A stretch of DNA of 64,000 nt from Macrosoma leucophasiata (lineage: Eukaryota; Arthropoda; Insecta; Lepidoptera; Hedylidae). Positions 9,957-21,289 of this stretch are shown piece by piece. Numbering within the stretch: position 1 is the stretch's first letter; every line of letters starts with the position of its first letter. The position numbers were made by a program, and so were the translations under genes. The DNA lies in assembly GCA_036365455.1 (NCBI GenBank), contig JAWQUS010000010.1, positions 18,958,501 through 19,022,500 of the forward strand, given 5' to 3'. The notes beneath the pieces were generated by a model. That model was given only the letters and a program-made list of their open reading frames with translations. It made no database searches and had not been told where the DNA came from.

Positions 9957-11240
9957 GGTTGGGGAAAAAGTTTCTTCGCATTTTTTAAGATAATTCGAAA
10001 CATTTTTTTATATAGTTTATTTAAATTTAACTAAAGTATGTATGTACCATTTTGTTCGATAACCTTTTGCCATCTTGTAGGTAGGGACATGATCCCATTG
10101 CTATAAAAAATTTGGAACTTCTCATCAAAATACCGCGACAAGTGGATTTGGCAGTCCTCTCGTGATGTTAACCTAACATTGCATAAATTATTCTGAAGAG
10201 ACCGAAACAGGTGGAAATCTGAAGGTGCAAGGTCAGGACTATACGGCGGATGCATTAACACCTCCCAGCCAAACTCTCTTAATTTTTGCTGAGTGGCTAT
10301 AGATGTGTGAGGTCTAGCGTTATCATGATGAAACACCACACCCCTTCTTTTGATCAATTCCGGCCGCTTTCTCTCAACTTCTTGCTTTAATCTCATCAGT
10401 TGTTCGCAGTAGAGTTCAGAATCGATAGTCCTGCCTGGTTGCCTGGTAATAGCTCATAATGAATAATGCCCTTCCAATCCCACCACACACACAACATCAC
10501 CTTATTACGAGTTAACCCGGGTTTCGCCACAGTCTGTGAAGCCTGACCGGCCTTTGATCACGACCTTTTTCGCACGTTCTTGTCGTACGTGATCCACTTT
10601 TCATCACCAGTTATCAGCTTTTTCAAAAATGATTCGGTTTCATTACGTCGTAATAAAGAATCACAAATGAGTACACGGGTCATTAGGTTTTTTTCAGTGA
10701 GCTCGTGAGGTACCAAATATCGAGTTTTTTTTTTGTACCCAGCTTTTTTCAAATGCGCCAAAACTGTTTTGTGATCAATTCTCAGTTCTTCAGCTACGTC
10801 GTAACTACTGATATGTCGATCTTGCTCCACTTTTTGAAAAATGGCATCCATTTTATCCGTAATAAGGCGACCAGAGCGAGGTGCATCTTTGACATCAAAA
10901 TTTCCGGATTGAAAACGCTTAAAACAAATTTGTACTTCTCTCACAGACACTGCACTAGATCCATAAACATCGCAATTTTTTTTCGCTGCTTGCTTTGCAT
11001 TTTTACCTTTTTTGTAGTAAAATTTTAAAATGTATCGAATTTCTTCATTAGATTCACTCATCTTGACAGTACGAAAAACAAATGAAAATCACACATTTGC
11101 CTAATTTGATTTTGGAATTATGTTCTTTAAAATGTTAACTTTCAATGATACCAAAACCAGCCAAATACAAATACTACAGCCAAAGAGATTTTATTACAAG
11201 TTCATACATACTATAATGCGAAAAGACTTTTTCCCCAACC
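9957..11240 (-). mobile_element. Mariner element, copy 2 (1284 bp)
   Basis: TIRs are intact: GGTTGGGGAAAAAGT at the left end and its counterpart at the right end, with TA following at 11,241-11,242. It is colinear with copy 1 along its whole length, so it belongs to the same family. Its transposase is broken. Confidence 0.92.
10031..11061 (-). pseudogene. Mariner transposase, disrupted
   Basis: The N-terminal frame (11061-10558) stops where copy 1 has tryptophan 168: TGG has become TGA. A 5-bp insertion (ttgcc) near 10,440 then shifts the frame, and the C-terminal part reads open from 10,396 to 10,031. A pair of compensating single-base indels near 10,715-10,735 changes the residues before VPHEL. 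The three catalytic aspartates are still encoded, but not in one protein. Confidence 0.9.
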
Positions 11241-11524
11241 TATTATTTAGATCGATATCCAGAAATAAACCAGCCCACTGATTGAATTAGTTCTAAACAA
11301 CGAAGTTTTGAGAAATCCCTTGGCCCTTTCAATTACAGATTAGGAATAAATTGTTCGTTTAAAGTTCAATTGGTTCGGATACGAATTCCTTATTATAACC
11401 TAATCAAACAAACCCAGGGAATACTCACTTAAGTACCTAGGTATGTGCTATATTTTGTACGTTTACCTAGATGATTTGTTATTTTGATGGAATTGGAAAT
11501 TTATTAATAATTTTACTGGTGTTT

Positions 11525-11680
11525 CGGTCCGGCACAGAGGCATAATATCTTAGGTTTCAGGAGTGGTTACGCATCTTCACTTTGACCTTGGTCTTTGTGT
11601 GGGTGTCTATAGGCTGCAGTCATCACTTAACATCAATGTGAACTGCATGCTTGTTTGCCACTTCATCACATTAAAAAAAA
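11525..11680 (+). mobile_element. Bm1-like SINE, 5'-truncated
   Basis: Begins at ggtccggcacagaggcataa and runs to the A tail (ttaaaaaaaa). The truncation point is close to that of the copies at 20,091, 41,388 and 50,699. Confidence 0.8.
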
Positions 11681-12198
11681 CAACGAAAGATGCCGAATGA
11701 CTTCATTCTCATTATTCGATAACATTAAATACGCTTACCTACAAAAAGCAAATAACTTCTCACGCGAATGAAACCTACGTAAAATTGGATTACACCTATC
11801 ATATTTATGTTTTTCCATAAAGGTTATTTCTTCACACACGTTGCGATCCCGGGCCCCACACTAAAGAGGTCATCATCGTAACTCCACACAATAACACTTA
11901 TAACGCCATTATCCCGCTAATCCCAACTCGTCTCATCTTAATCCAATCCCGTCTTTTGTTTACGGACACATTCACGTAGAACGTGCGGAACTTATAACTT
12001 ATTTCATATAGGTAGGTATTCTGTTCTTGTTGCATTAGCTAACGTTTTGGATGGGATCCATGAAAACTCCTATAGGTTACAGCTTACAAGGTATCCTAAT
12101 AGTTTCACCATGTCTTATTTCATTTATTAAAAAAATATGACCATCCCCACTTTACGTGTGGCCCTTAAAACATTTTTTAAATTATATTGTATGACTAA
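11681..12198. other. No feature recognised
   Basis: Non-coding, moderately AT-rich. Nothing on either strand resembles a known family. Confidence 0.5.
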
Positions 12199-12478
12199 GT
12201 TTTTTTTTATGTAATGGAAGTGGCAAACAAGCATGCAGTTCACATTGATTTTAAGTGATGACTGCAGCCTATAGATACTCACACAAAGGTCAAAATGCCA
12301 TCGTTGCCACCCCTGAGATCTTAGATATTGTGTCTCTGTGATAGTTATTACGGGGCCATACATTACCATCTAACCGGAACACGATAGTGATGAACACGAC
12401 CATTTAGCGGCAGATAAATTAGGTAATGCGGTGGTGCCTACGCCCTCGAGCTCCTACGCTGGAACTCTACCACCAGCA
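12199..12478 (-). mobile_element. Bm1-like SINE, older subfamily
   Basis: The T-run at 12,200-12,208 is the minus-strand A tail. The 5' end is at ccaccagcaaaa. It carries the gtctctgtgatagttattac variant and a short deletion in the cacccacacaaag region. Confidence 0.82.
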
Positions 12479-14428
12479 AAAAATGTTTTTAAGATTGTTT
12501 AATTGAATGGAATTAAACTTATGTTTGAATATAATAGCGTAGTCATTACACCGCATATGAGTGGTAAAAATATTTCTTATTAATGGTACAGGACTTTTTG
12601 CCTCATTATTTTTTTATTTTATATCGCGGATCTGTGCGTACATGTCGGTGTAGACCCTTCCGCTTCCTTAAGATTATTTATTGAACTATTCATATCAAGA
12701 GTTACGTGCACTTAGTCCGTGACTCTCCAACTAGTGTAGGTAGGCATCGATAATGGACTCAAAACTTCTCACTAAATAATCGAGGATCCAGGTATCGTTG
12801 CTCATAACGACATAGCAGTTAAATAGTCGCAGTCGTCGCATACTACGTGATATGCATTGCGATACGGTGGGCTGTGGCCTTGGGGGGTAGGGTTGGCACA
12901 CATGATTGTTTAATATAATAAAAATAACAATTGATTGTCCTGATTGATAAATTAAAACATTGTTAATAAATACCACTCTTTTTTATAAAATAATTGTACA
13001 AATATTAATATTTAAGCATATTCACCATCGATTATAGATGTATATCAGAATCTATCTGCTTTTAAAATTATATACCTCAAAGCCAGATGCCGTCCCACTC
13101 ATAGTCATCATTACAGACTATATAAATTGTGAATATTCTTGCAATAGTAGATACTGTTTAACAGTCCACACATAAAGAGCGCAACTACATTTTTATTTAT
13201 TGTCATTTCTGTATTTATTCAAGTTGAATTATGACATATCTCACACTGCTATGTTTTATTAAAAAAAAACATGATATATATTTTTAAATTTAAAAACTGG
13301 CCGGATTTAAAAAAAAATAAAAATAAAGTAAAACAGAAGCAAGTTGAGAACAAGTCAAAAACAGAAACATATTACACTTTTTAATTTAGTTTTAATACCT
13401 AATAGAATATCCACTCTTCTTAAAATTCTCATTCTTATTGTACAATTGAATAAGTTTTCGATCATTCAAAAACATTTCAAATAAGACTTTATCAACATAC
13501 AAAATTAAATAAGTCACCGTCGTGACAATTTACCGACGATTTTACGATTGAATTACCGAAGGACAGAAACAAGATTTAACATAAAACCTGTAAGCCAGTT
13601 AATGAGTTGAAATATTCCAAAAGAAACTGACAGCCCTATTAGAAGAATCTCTCGTTCGTTGCTTTTGAATCTCGGCTCACTACAGTCCAGGAATAACGAT
13701 AGAAGTCAATAGAAGCTCATACATGACTCTATCAACGATATTCTCTTTAACCAGGAAGAAAGAATTAATTCCTTAAATTAAGCTTGCTAACTTAAGTACG
13801 AGTATGACGTATTTCGAAGTGTACCTGTAAAGGTTTTTAATCAATAAGGCAGTTTTTTTGGCACTGTGCCAATACCTATTATTTCACTGCGGTTTTGTGC
13901 ATTAAGAATGTCTTTCTATATTAAAAAAAATAATTAGAAGCATGATGAATATTGAAACCTCTAGCTTTATATTATGGTTGTCGTAGACCACACACTTTCG
14001 CTTCGGTGTCAATCTAAAGTTTATGCCTGTGTAGCACCCTTTCCTACTTTCTATAAAAAACCAAATTAAATATCATCATAATTTATATCATCATTTTTTT
14101 TAAATCTTGTATCAGTAGACGCTATAATAATCATAGTTATTTAAAATTAATATTCTTAAATTAATTTGTATTCTAGTAATATTATTTTAACGTAACGATT
14201 GTACATTCCCGTTATTTTTATTGAACATCTTGGCTTAAAAGCATTCTAATTGATGCGCTAGAGTCGTTCTCAGACATGATGACATTTAAATATGTAAAAA
14301 TATTGCACTAACAATCGTCAATCCTATTAGGTTGTATATTTTATGTTGTTGTTGATATTTCTGTCTGTGGTGTTATGGTTCAGACGATGACTACCTACGA
14401 TGAATAATAGGGTTCATAAAACTTTTTT
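12479..14428. other. Two kilobases of AT-rich non-coding DNA
   Basis: I see no coding region, no repeat terminus and no RNA fold of note. Long A or T runs are frequent (for example 13,260-13,320). This is the longest stretch in the window without a recognised element. Confidence 0.55.
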
Positions 14429-14505
14429 ACTGGTGGTAGAGCTCCAGTTACGGAGCTCGCGGGCGTAGGCACCACCGCATTACCTGATTTACTTGCCGCT
14501 AAATG

Positions 14506-14558
14506 AAGAAGAAGAAGAAGAAAGAAGAAGAAGAAGAAAGAAGAAGAAGAAGAAAAAA
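14506..14558. repeat. (GAA)n microsatellite
   Basis: An interrupted run of aag/gaa triplets with occasional aaag steps, ending in gaaaaaac. Confidence 0.9.
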
Positions 14559-15339
14559 CATTTATTGGCGCAGCCGATCAAGTACTGCATAAAAAGCAAT
14601 AGAAAAAAATTAAACATTTAAAATATATGTATTTTGGTACGACAAAAAAAAAACAACATTTATGAAATCATTGACACAAGAACACAAAAGAAAAAAGAAA
14701 GAACACTGTTAATATAAAAAGAAATAGGTACCTTGTAACAGTAGAAAAATAAAACAAGATCTCACGGCTGCACCAAATAGTTCCCAGTTCAGCAAAATGT
14801 CAAGCCGGAGCCTGACGCTGGTTTTCAACTGGAAACTAGTTGGTGGGACACGGATATCAGTCCTAAAAGTCTATATCAATATAATAAATACTTACTAGGA
14901 ATAAACCGATACATAAGTGCAAATAAATTATATTATATTTATTATATAAGTAGATAAAACAGGTTAAACTGAACAAAAACAAAAATAAATAATTATACGT
15001 ACTTGAAAACCAACAAATTACATAAAATATTACATAATATAAAATAAAACGTACAAAAATGTTTAAATATATAGGTATATAAATTATATTACACTTATAC
15101 GAGCGCATACAGGTGCGTCGAGATGTCATCTATCTCCATCTCTGTTTGGTAGGTACCTATATTTGTTCACCACACGACCTCCCCCGACTTCATCCGAGCG
15201 CTGCCGACGGCGACGCTCAGCCGCCGTTTCCCAATCGAACTTTTCCGATCGAAAGGTGGGAACCAAATATTAATTATTAGGTCGCGTGGTGAGCTGTGCT
15301 GCGGTCAGCCGGTGCGCAAACGTAAAAGAAAAAAAAAAA
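14506..15339. mobile_element. 834-bp insertion in the SINE, retroposon-like
   Basis: Flanked by AAATG on both sides (5 bp, partly ambiguous because of the A-run). The left end is a (GAA)n run of about 50 bp and the right end a 14-A run. Read on minus, the left end gives gccaataaatg followed by (TTC)n, which looks like a polyadenylation signal plus tail. Read on plus, the right A-run would be the tail. A small inverted repeat (ttcaccacacgacct at about 15,164 and aggtcgcgtggtgag at 15,280) lies near the right end. No protein is recognised. Confidence 0.6.
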
Positions 15340-15798
15340 AAATGGTAGTGTTCAGCACTATCGTGTTCCGGTCAGGTGGTATTGTACGGCCCTGTAATAT
15401 CCGGCACAGAGGCATTACACCTTAGGCCTCAGAAGTGGTAACGCATCTGCATTTTGACCTCGGTCTTTGTTTAGGTGTCTATAGGCTGCAGTTATCACTT
15501 AACATCGATGTGATCTGCATGATTGTTTGCCACTTCCACAATATATGATAATATATATAAAAAAAACTTATCAAAACTACTTGTGACTTTAGACGTTTGC
15601 CTAACCTTTCATGTTTTAAGAAATGTATTTTTAAGGCTTTGAACTAAGTATTTGGTATTATGTATTTGGTTCTGTAATGTTAATAGAGTCTAATTTTGTT
15701 GTTTGTTTTATAAGGCTAGGGTACGGGCGTAACATACAGTTAAAAGTTACTTTGAATAAATAAGATTTTAAATAAGGCTTTGAACGATTAATATAATA

Positions 15799-17049
15799 GG
15801 TTGGGGAAAAAGTCTTTTCGCATTATAGTATGTATGAACTTGTAATAAAATCTCTTTGGCTGTAGTATTTGTATCTGGCTGGTTTTGGTATCATTGAAAG
15901 TTAAAATTTTAAAGAACATAATTCCAAGTTCAAATTAGGCAAAAGTGTGATTTTCATTTGTTTTTCGTACTGTCAAGATGAGTGAATCTAATGAAGAAAT
16001 TCGATACATTTTAAAATTTTACTACTAAAAAGGTAAAAATGCAACGCAAGCCGCAAAAAAAATTTGATTATGGACCTAGTGCAGTGTCTGTGAGAGTAGC
16101 ACAAATTTGGTTTAAGCGTTTTCAATCCGGAAATTTTGATGTCAAAGATGCACCTCGCTCTGGTCGCCCTATTACGGATAAAATGGATGCCATTTTTGAA
16201 AAAGTGGAGCAAGATCGACATATCAGTAGTTACGACGTAGCTGAAGAACTGAGAATTGATCACAAAACAATTTTGGCGCATTTGCAAAAAGCTGGGTACA
16301 AAAAAAGCTCGATATTTGGGTACCTCACGAGCTCACTGAAAGAAACCTAATGAACCGTGTACTATCATCGAAACCGAATCATTTTTGAAGAAGCTGATAA
16401 CTGGTGATGAAAAGTGGATCACGTACAACAAGAACGTGCGAAAAAGGTCGTGGTCAAAGGCCGGTCAGGCTTCACAGACTGTGGCGAAACCCGTGTTAAC
16501 TCGCAATAAGGTGATGTTGTGTATGTGGTGGGATTAGAAGGGCATTATTCATTATGAGTTATTACCACCAGGCAGGACTATCGATTCTGAACTCTACTGC
16601 GAACAACTGATGAGATTAAAGCAAGAAGTTGAGAGAAAGCGGCCGGAATTGATCAACAGAAGGGGTGTGGTGTTTCATCATGATAACGCTAGACCTCACA
16701 CATCTATAGCCACTCAGCAAAAATTAAGAGAGTTTGGCTGGGAGGTGTTAATCCATCCGCCGTATAGTCCTGACCTTGCACCTTCAGATTTCCACCTGTT
16801 TCGGTCTCTTCAGAATTCTTTATGCAATGTTAGGTTAACATCACGAGAGGACTGCCAAATCCACTTGTCGCGGTATTTTCATGAGAAGTCCCAAATTTTT
16901 TATAGCAATGGGATCGTGTCCCTACCTACAAGATGGCAAAAGGTGATCGAACAAAATGGTACATACATACTTTAGTTAAATTTAAATAAACTATATTAAA
17001 AAATGTTTTGAATTATCTTAAAAAATGCGAAGAAACTTTTTCTCCAACC
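15799..17049 (+). mobile_element. Mariner element, copy 3 (1251 bp, plus strand)
   Basis: Both TIRs are present (GGTTGGGGAAAAAGT at the left; a ctttttctccaacc right end with one change) and both flanking TA dinucleotides are clean (15,797-15,798 and 17,050-17,051). It is about 28 bp shorter than copy 1 because of internal deletions. Confidence 0.93.
15978..16975 (+). pseudogene. Mariner transposase, several lesions
   Basis: Compared with copy 1, codon 17 (AAA) is TAA. About 5 bp are lost near 16,060 and one A is lost in the A-run near 16,303. About 20 bp are lost after gaaccgtgtact near 16,365. Within WWDWKG the second W of that context is TAG near 16,535. The C-terminal 121 residues (from 16,610) remain open and keep HHDNARPH and SPDLAPSD. 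It is the most decayed of the three copies. Confidence 0.9.
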
Positions 17050-17350
17050 TATTTATTTGATTAAATTATAAATAAATGATTTGCTCACTATTTTTTTATC
17101 TACATGTTTATGAATAAGTAGATATTCATTTTTTTTATTAATCTTCGTCATCAGTAAGTACATTTTGCAAAGAAACCGTGCTAAGCAAATAAGACGACAT
17201 ACTCGTACATCATTTTCAACCACTTCAGTACACGTAACATGAGAAAGTGTTTTACTACGCTGATTCGTCGTATAAGGAATGTTCTAACATTGTAACGTAT
17301 GTATACGAATAATGTGAATGGTCGTAAGAATGCGTCATAAGAGTTATTCT

Positions 17351-17428
17351 GGTAAAAAATCTTGTGGAAGCTTTTAAATGGCTGTCGACGTTGCTATCTT
17401 GGGTGTTTAATTGTAATGTGTCGTGGTC
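17351..17428. repeat. Direct repeat, left copy (partner 17,971-18,049)
   Basis: About 78 bp including ctgtggaagctttta-like sequence and ggctgtcgacgttgctatct. The partner copy 620 bp downstream differs at only a few sites. Together with the palindrome between them this looks like an element with duplicated ends. Confidence 0.75.
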
Positions 17429-17737
17429 ATAGAGCAACACCGGAGGGGAGTAGCCATATGCTGGGTTTCCCCTCTGTCAAAGTACAAGCCCAAATGGGCC
17501 TATACCTGTCGCCTAGATGTTTAAATGTGTGCGTGAAATTGTTTCTATATTTTGTTAGTGTGCAGTGCAATGTGGAAATTATATAATTTGTTCCAGCAGT
17601 TATCTTTCGGCCAAGCGTACTGTAGGTTTAAATAAAACGTTGCATATTTTATGTAACTAATTATTATACGTTGAATACGTTGAATATTTGACCTAATTAT
17701 GAAAACTAAAAGAAAGTATTGTAACTTATGTAATACT

Positions 17738-17945
17738 AGCTGTGCCCGCGACTTCGTCCACGTTTTTATGACCGCAATGTTTATTTAATATGTAAACTTT
17801 TTCATATCAGAATAGTATTTTCGTATTTTTTTATATGTAAACTAGCTGTGCCCGTTCAGTATCTACCCGGACGAAGCTAATACGAAAATACAATTCTGAT
17901 ATGAAAAAGTTTACATATTAAATAAACATTGCGTTCATAAAAACG
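17738..17945. repeat. Inverted repeat with 65-bp arms
   Basis: The left arm (17,761-17,825) and right arm (17,881-17,944) are near-perfect complements (gcaatgtttatttaatatg against catattaaataaacattgc). The spacer and the left flank both carry tagctgtgcccg, the signature end of a common lepidopteran repeat. This suggests a partial inverted duplication of that repeat. Confidence 0.8.
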
Positions 17946-17970
17946 CATCAGAGGTTTTGAATCAGGAATT

Positions 17971-18049
17971 TTGGTAAAAAGCCTGTGGAAGCTTTTATAT
18001 GGCTGTCGACGTTGCTATCTTGGGTGCTTAAATGTAATGTGTCGTGGTC
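17971..18049. repeat. Direct repeat, right copy
   Basis: This is the partner of 17,351-17,428, in the same orientation. It is followed by gtgaatgccgcccccaactt, which is not shared. Confidence 0.75.
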
Positions 18050-18999
18050 GGTGAATGCCGCCCCCAACTTCCCCACAGGTCGCTGAGTGTGCGATGTGAA
18101 AACGTATATTTTAAATGATTTGTTTATATATCATTCTGCGAAGTGTACCTACTATATTTTGAAATATACGTTTTTTTATGTAATTAACTTATCTAGACAT
18201 GCGGCAGCGTGTCATCTTAAAGCCAAGGGTCTTTTTTACATTTTATTTTTTCGGTGAGATTATGAAAGACTGGTACTGCTAAAATATTCGTAAAACGTCA
18301 TTTTCATAGATTTGTATCAAGATTCTTCATACATATATGTATAAAAAATATATCATAAACGTTTTTGTCACATATAAGTAAACACATTTTTTTCACATCT
18401 ACAAGATTAATCGATGTGATCATTGAGCCAACTCGCAGATCAATAACTTAATTTACACGTTAACGAACAATTTATTCATAAATTACAATAATGATTAATT
18501 ACCCGAGTTACCCGACACGGGAACTGTGCGGGCAACACACCGTAAACGCTCAGTAATATGTTCCTTTTCCACACAGATGCTTTTATATAAGAAAACCCTA
18601 TGGTTTATTATTACGGTGTATTCTGAGACGTTGAGTTGTGGGTCCGGAAAAGGTCCCGGGAGGAAAATTTATCTTGGTGTGGTCGCCAGAGGAAACGTCC
18701 GCGCGTTCCCATTGCTATTTGTCTCGCCACTTATTTGTTTTTGCAAACATCACCAGAAGTATTTCTGACCTTTGAAAAAGGACAAAATGAATACGTGAAG
18801 GGTTCGAATAATATAGTAGCAGGAATATTGAATGCTTTTGAAAATGTTTTTGAACTCTGTGATAAGTTAAGCATTTGACCGAAGACGTAACCAATAATTT
18901 CTATATAATTTATCTGATCCATTACATGTTTAAAAATGTTTGTTAGTCTTATTTCATCACAAATCATAACTGCATCTCAGAGTCAATACACCGTGCTGC
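18050..18999. other. No gene recognised
   Basis: Several overlapping short open frames exist at 18,526-18,967 on both strands, but none resembles a known protein and their mutual overlap argues against coding. Confidence 0.45.
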
Positions 19000-19213
19000 G
19001 TTTTTTTTACAAGCACGCTGCTCACATTGATGGTAGAATGCTGCAGCCTATAGACAGTATAATAATAAGTGGTTTTGCCTCCGTGTCAGTCATTATGGAG
19101 TCATTCATTACAATCAAACCGGAATATGATAAGGCGGAATATTACCATTTGGCGGCAGACAGATTAGACAATATTGGGGTGCCAGTGCTTAAGGATCTTT
19201 ACCTCCAGTATAT
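19000..19213 (-). mobile_element. Bm1-like SINE, very degenerate
   Basis: Recognisable blocks are ctcacattgatggtagaat, gctgcagcctatagacag, ccatttggcggcagacagat and a decayed end reading ggggtgccagtgc. The order fits a minus-strand copy. It is followed by a short (GAT)n run at about 19,230. Confidence 0.55.
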
Positions 19214-19326
19214 GAGGTGATAACTCAGATGATGCTGATGATGATGATGATGTGCTACCTACAACATAAAATACTGCTTTACGATAAGGAGAAATTCTTC
19301 ATTATTACAATCGGATTGCAGTTTTA

Positions 19327-19751
19327 GGGCCCTAACTCACTAGGACGCCATGGCGACGTCGCCGGCTACGTATCCCAGCAGTTAGTATGGTGTGGAGACA
19401 TCGCCACACTGTGGCCAGGTGAGTTATGAACCATGTACTCGTATTTTTTTTTAATATTATGGAAGTGGCAAACATGCATGCAGTTCACATTGATGTTAAG
19501 TGATGACTGCAGCCTATAGACACCCACACAAAGACCGAGGTCAAAATGCCGATGCGTTATCACTTCTGAGGCCTAAGGTGTTATGCCTCTGTGCCGGAAA
19601 TTACAGGGCCGTACATTACCACCTGACCGGAACACGATAGTGCTGAACACTACCATTTAGCGGCAAGTATATTAGGTAATGTAATTTCTATAGTAGCTGC
19701 TTGAATACGTAGCCGGCGACGTCGCCATGGCGTCCTAGTGACTTAGGGCCC
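19327..19751. mobile_element. TTA-flanked MITE (PIF/Harbinger-like) with nested SINE
   Basis: Terminal inverted repeats of about 46 bp begin GGGCCCTAA and contain cactaggacgccatggcgac. TTA lies on both sides (19,324-19,326 and 19,752-19,754), the usual target duplication of PIF/Harbinger elements. About half of the interior is a younger SINE (19,445-19,681). No transposase is present. Confidence 0.78.
19445..19681 (-). mobile_element. Bm1-like SINE nested in MITE, 5'-truncated
   Basis: Runs from its T-run (minus-strand A tail) to ttaggtaatg. The first 60 or so bases of the full SINE are missing. It sits between the two arms of the MITE, so it inserted later than the MITE. Confidence 0.82.
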
Positions 19752-19794
19752 TTACACTCTTTGACTATTGAATCGTACTTGTTTCATTTTGTTA

Positions 19795-20062
19795 ACTAAG
19801 ATACCAAAACCATCGAGACGTGACGGCTCCACCGCCCACTAGTGGAGGAGAATTCTACCGCTAGTGTAGTAAGGCCACCGAAAAACGACCTTCGAACCAT
19901 TTGAATAGGGGAATGATGAATGCAATTACGTTGGATGGGCAGCAGTGGCCCAGGATGAAACTGCAGCCACTACGATGACCAATCTGCTTGCCAAGCGTAC
20001 CTTGACGCACAACACTGTTGTGGCCATCTTGGGGAAAAGATTTTGCCCAGCAGTAGTCATTT
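19795..20062 (+). repeat. Lepidopteran repeat with cacaacactgttgtg
   Basis: It begins near gagacgtgacggctccaccg cccactag and ends near gcccagcagtagtca, with cttgacgcacaacactgttg in the middle. A reverse-oriented copy with the same order lies at 43,890-44,215. The tail wording (ggggaa...cagcagtgg) is common in lepidopteran retroelements. The class is not certain. Confidence 0.6.
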
Positions 20063-20080
20063 TTCGGCTAAAATTATGAT

Positions 20081-20264
20081 TAACTAAGATTTTTTTTATG
20101 TAATGGAAGTGGCAGACAAGCATGCAGTTCACATTGATGTTAAGTGATGACTGTAGCCTATAGACACTTACACAAAGACCAAGATCAAAATGCAGATGCG
20201 TTACCACTCCTGAGGCCTAAGGTGTTATGCCCTTGTGCCGGAAATTACAGGGCCTAACTAAGAT
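20081..20264 (-). mobile_element. 5'-truncated SINE with 10-bp target duplication
   Basis: TAACTAAGAT occurs at 20,081-20,090 and 20,255-20,264, directly bracketing a SINE that runs from its T-run to the truncation point ggaaattacagggcc. This gives exact ends and proves retrotransposition with loss of the 5' third. Confidence 0.92.
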
Positions 20265-20755
20265 TCCCATACTCTTACTTATTCCCAATGAGTTCAGTGT
20301 CCTGAAAGTAATTGCATCGAATTGTTTTTTCATCGTAAAAGAACACCTTTATTTCTCACAAATAAATCAGCAAGAATTTTAATAAAGTAGAAATTTTAAC
20401 TGCAAAAGCCAGAAAAGCTTGAATTCACTGTGGGTAAGTTGCCGACTTAATAACCAGATCGGTAAATTGCTGAATTTTAAAACTTTCAATTTGTGTTACT
20501 ACGGCAACTTCGCCTTGGGTATTTATTTTGTTTTTGGTTACTTAGTGATATTAATAGATACGTTCTTTAGACTGTGATGATATTACGAATAAACAATAAT
20601 AATGATCAAAGTCATGTCAAAGTTGAGAAACTGAGATACGCGGTTCTTTTTATCGTACCGCGCGCATCGTTTTCCCCACTCCGCTCGGTCAGTGTTCGGT
20701 TTACGAGATAATTAGCACTACTAAATATAACACGTTAAAAACAATCTATACAAAT
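20265..20755. other. No feature recognised
   Basis: AT-rich sequence with a cg-containing patch at 20,655-20,690. No gene or repeat is identified. Confidence 0.5.
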
Positions 20756-21024
20756 AAATAAAATTGGAAGGTCTGTTTGTAATAACCGCTTGTTACTAAA
20801 TGCATATGTACCTATGTATACCTACACGGTAGATATGCCAAAACAACATTTTTACAATTTTTGTCTGTCTGTCTGTTTGTTCCGGCTAATCTCGGGAACG
20901 GCTTTGATTTTAACGGGACTACACATAGGCTACTATTATACTAGCTGCGCCCACGACTTTGTCCGGGTAGATAATGAACATTCATAAATTCTCACGCGGA
21001 CGGAGTCGCGGGCACAGCTAGTAT
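20756..21024 (+). repeat. Lepidopteran interspersed repeat (gcgggcacagctag end)
   Basis: It contains (gtct)n followed by gtttgttccggctaatctcg, ggaacggctttgattttaac and two copies of the closing motif, one inverted (tagctgcgcccacgac and gtcgcgggcacagcta). The same family is at 27,305-27,508 (plus) and 37,692-37,982 (minus). Confidence 0.7.
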
Positions 21025-21289
21025 ACCATAAGATTCGAGCTAGGCAATTCATCGACGATAGGCAGAGGATCGTGCATCCATAACACGGAAGCTATGTTTT
21101 ATAGGAGAGATGCCTCCATATAAAAACATGTAACCGTTTTCACAAACGCTAAGCAGTATGGGAAAATGATAGTGATTGTGGAAAACACATCCATGCATAG
21201 CAACGTACCATGGGACATCTCGGGTAGAAATGCACTCTTATATCCCGCTACCTCTATCGCAATCTTGTTCCCAACGTGCAAACTATATA

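Larger units (their letters stand above)
14429..15567 (+). mobile_element. Bm1-like SINE split by an insertion
   Basis: The 5' part (14,429-14,505) ends gccgctaaatg. The 3' part (15,340-15,567) resumes at aaatggtagtgttcagc. In intact copies these join as gccgctaaatggtagtg, so the SINE was interrupted after it inserted. The word AAATG is present on both sides. Confidence 0.85.
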
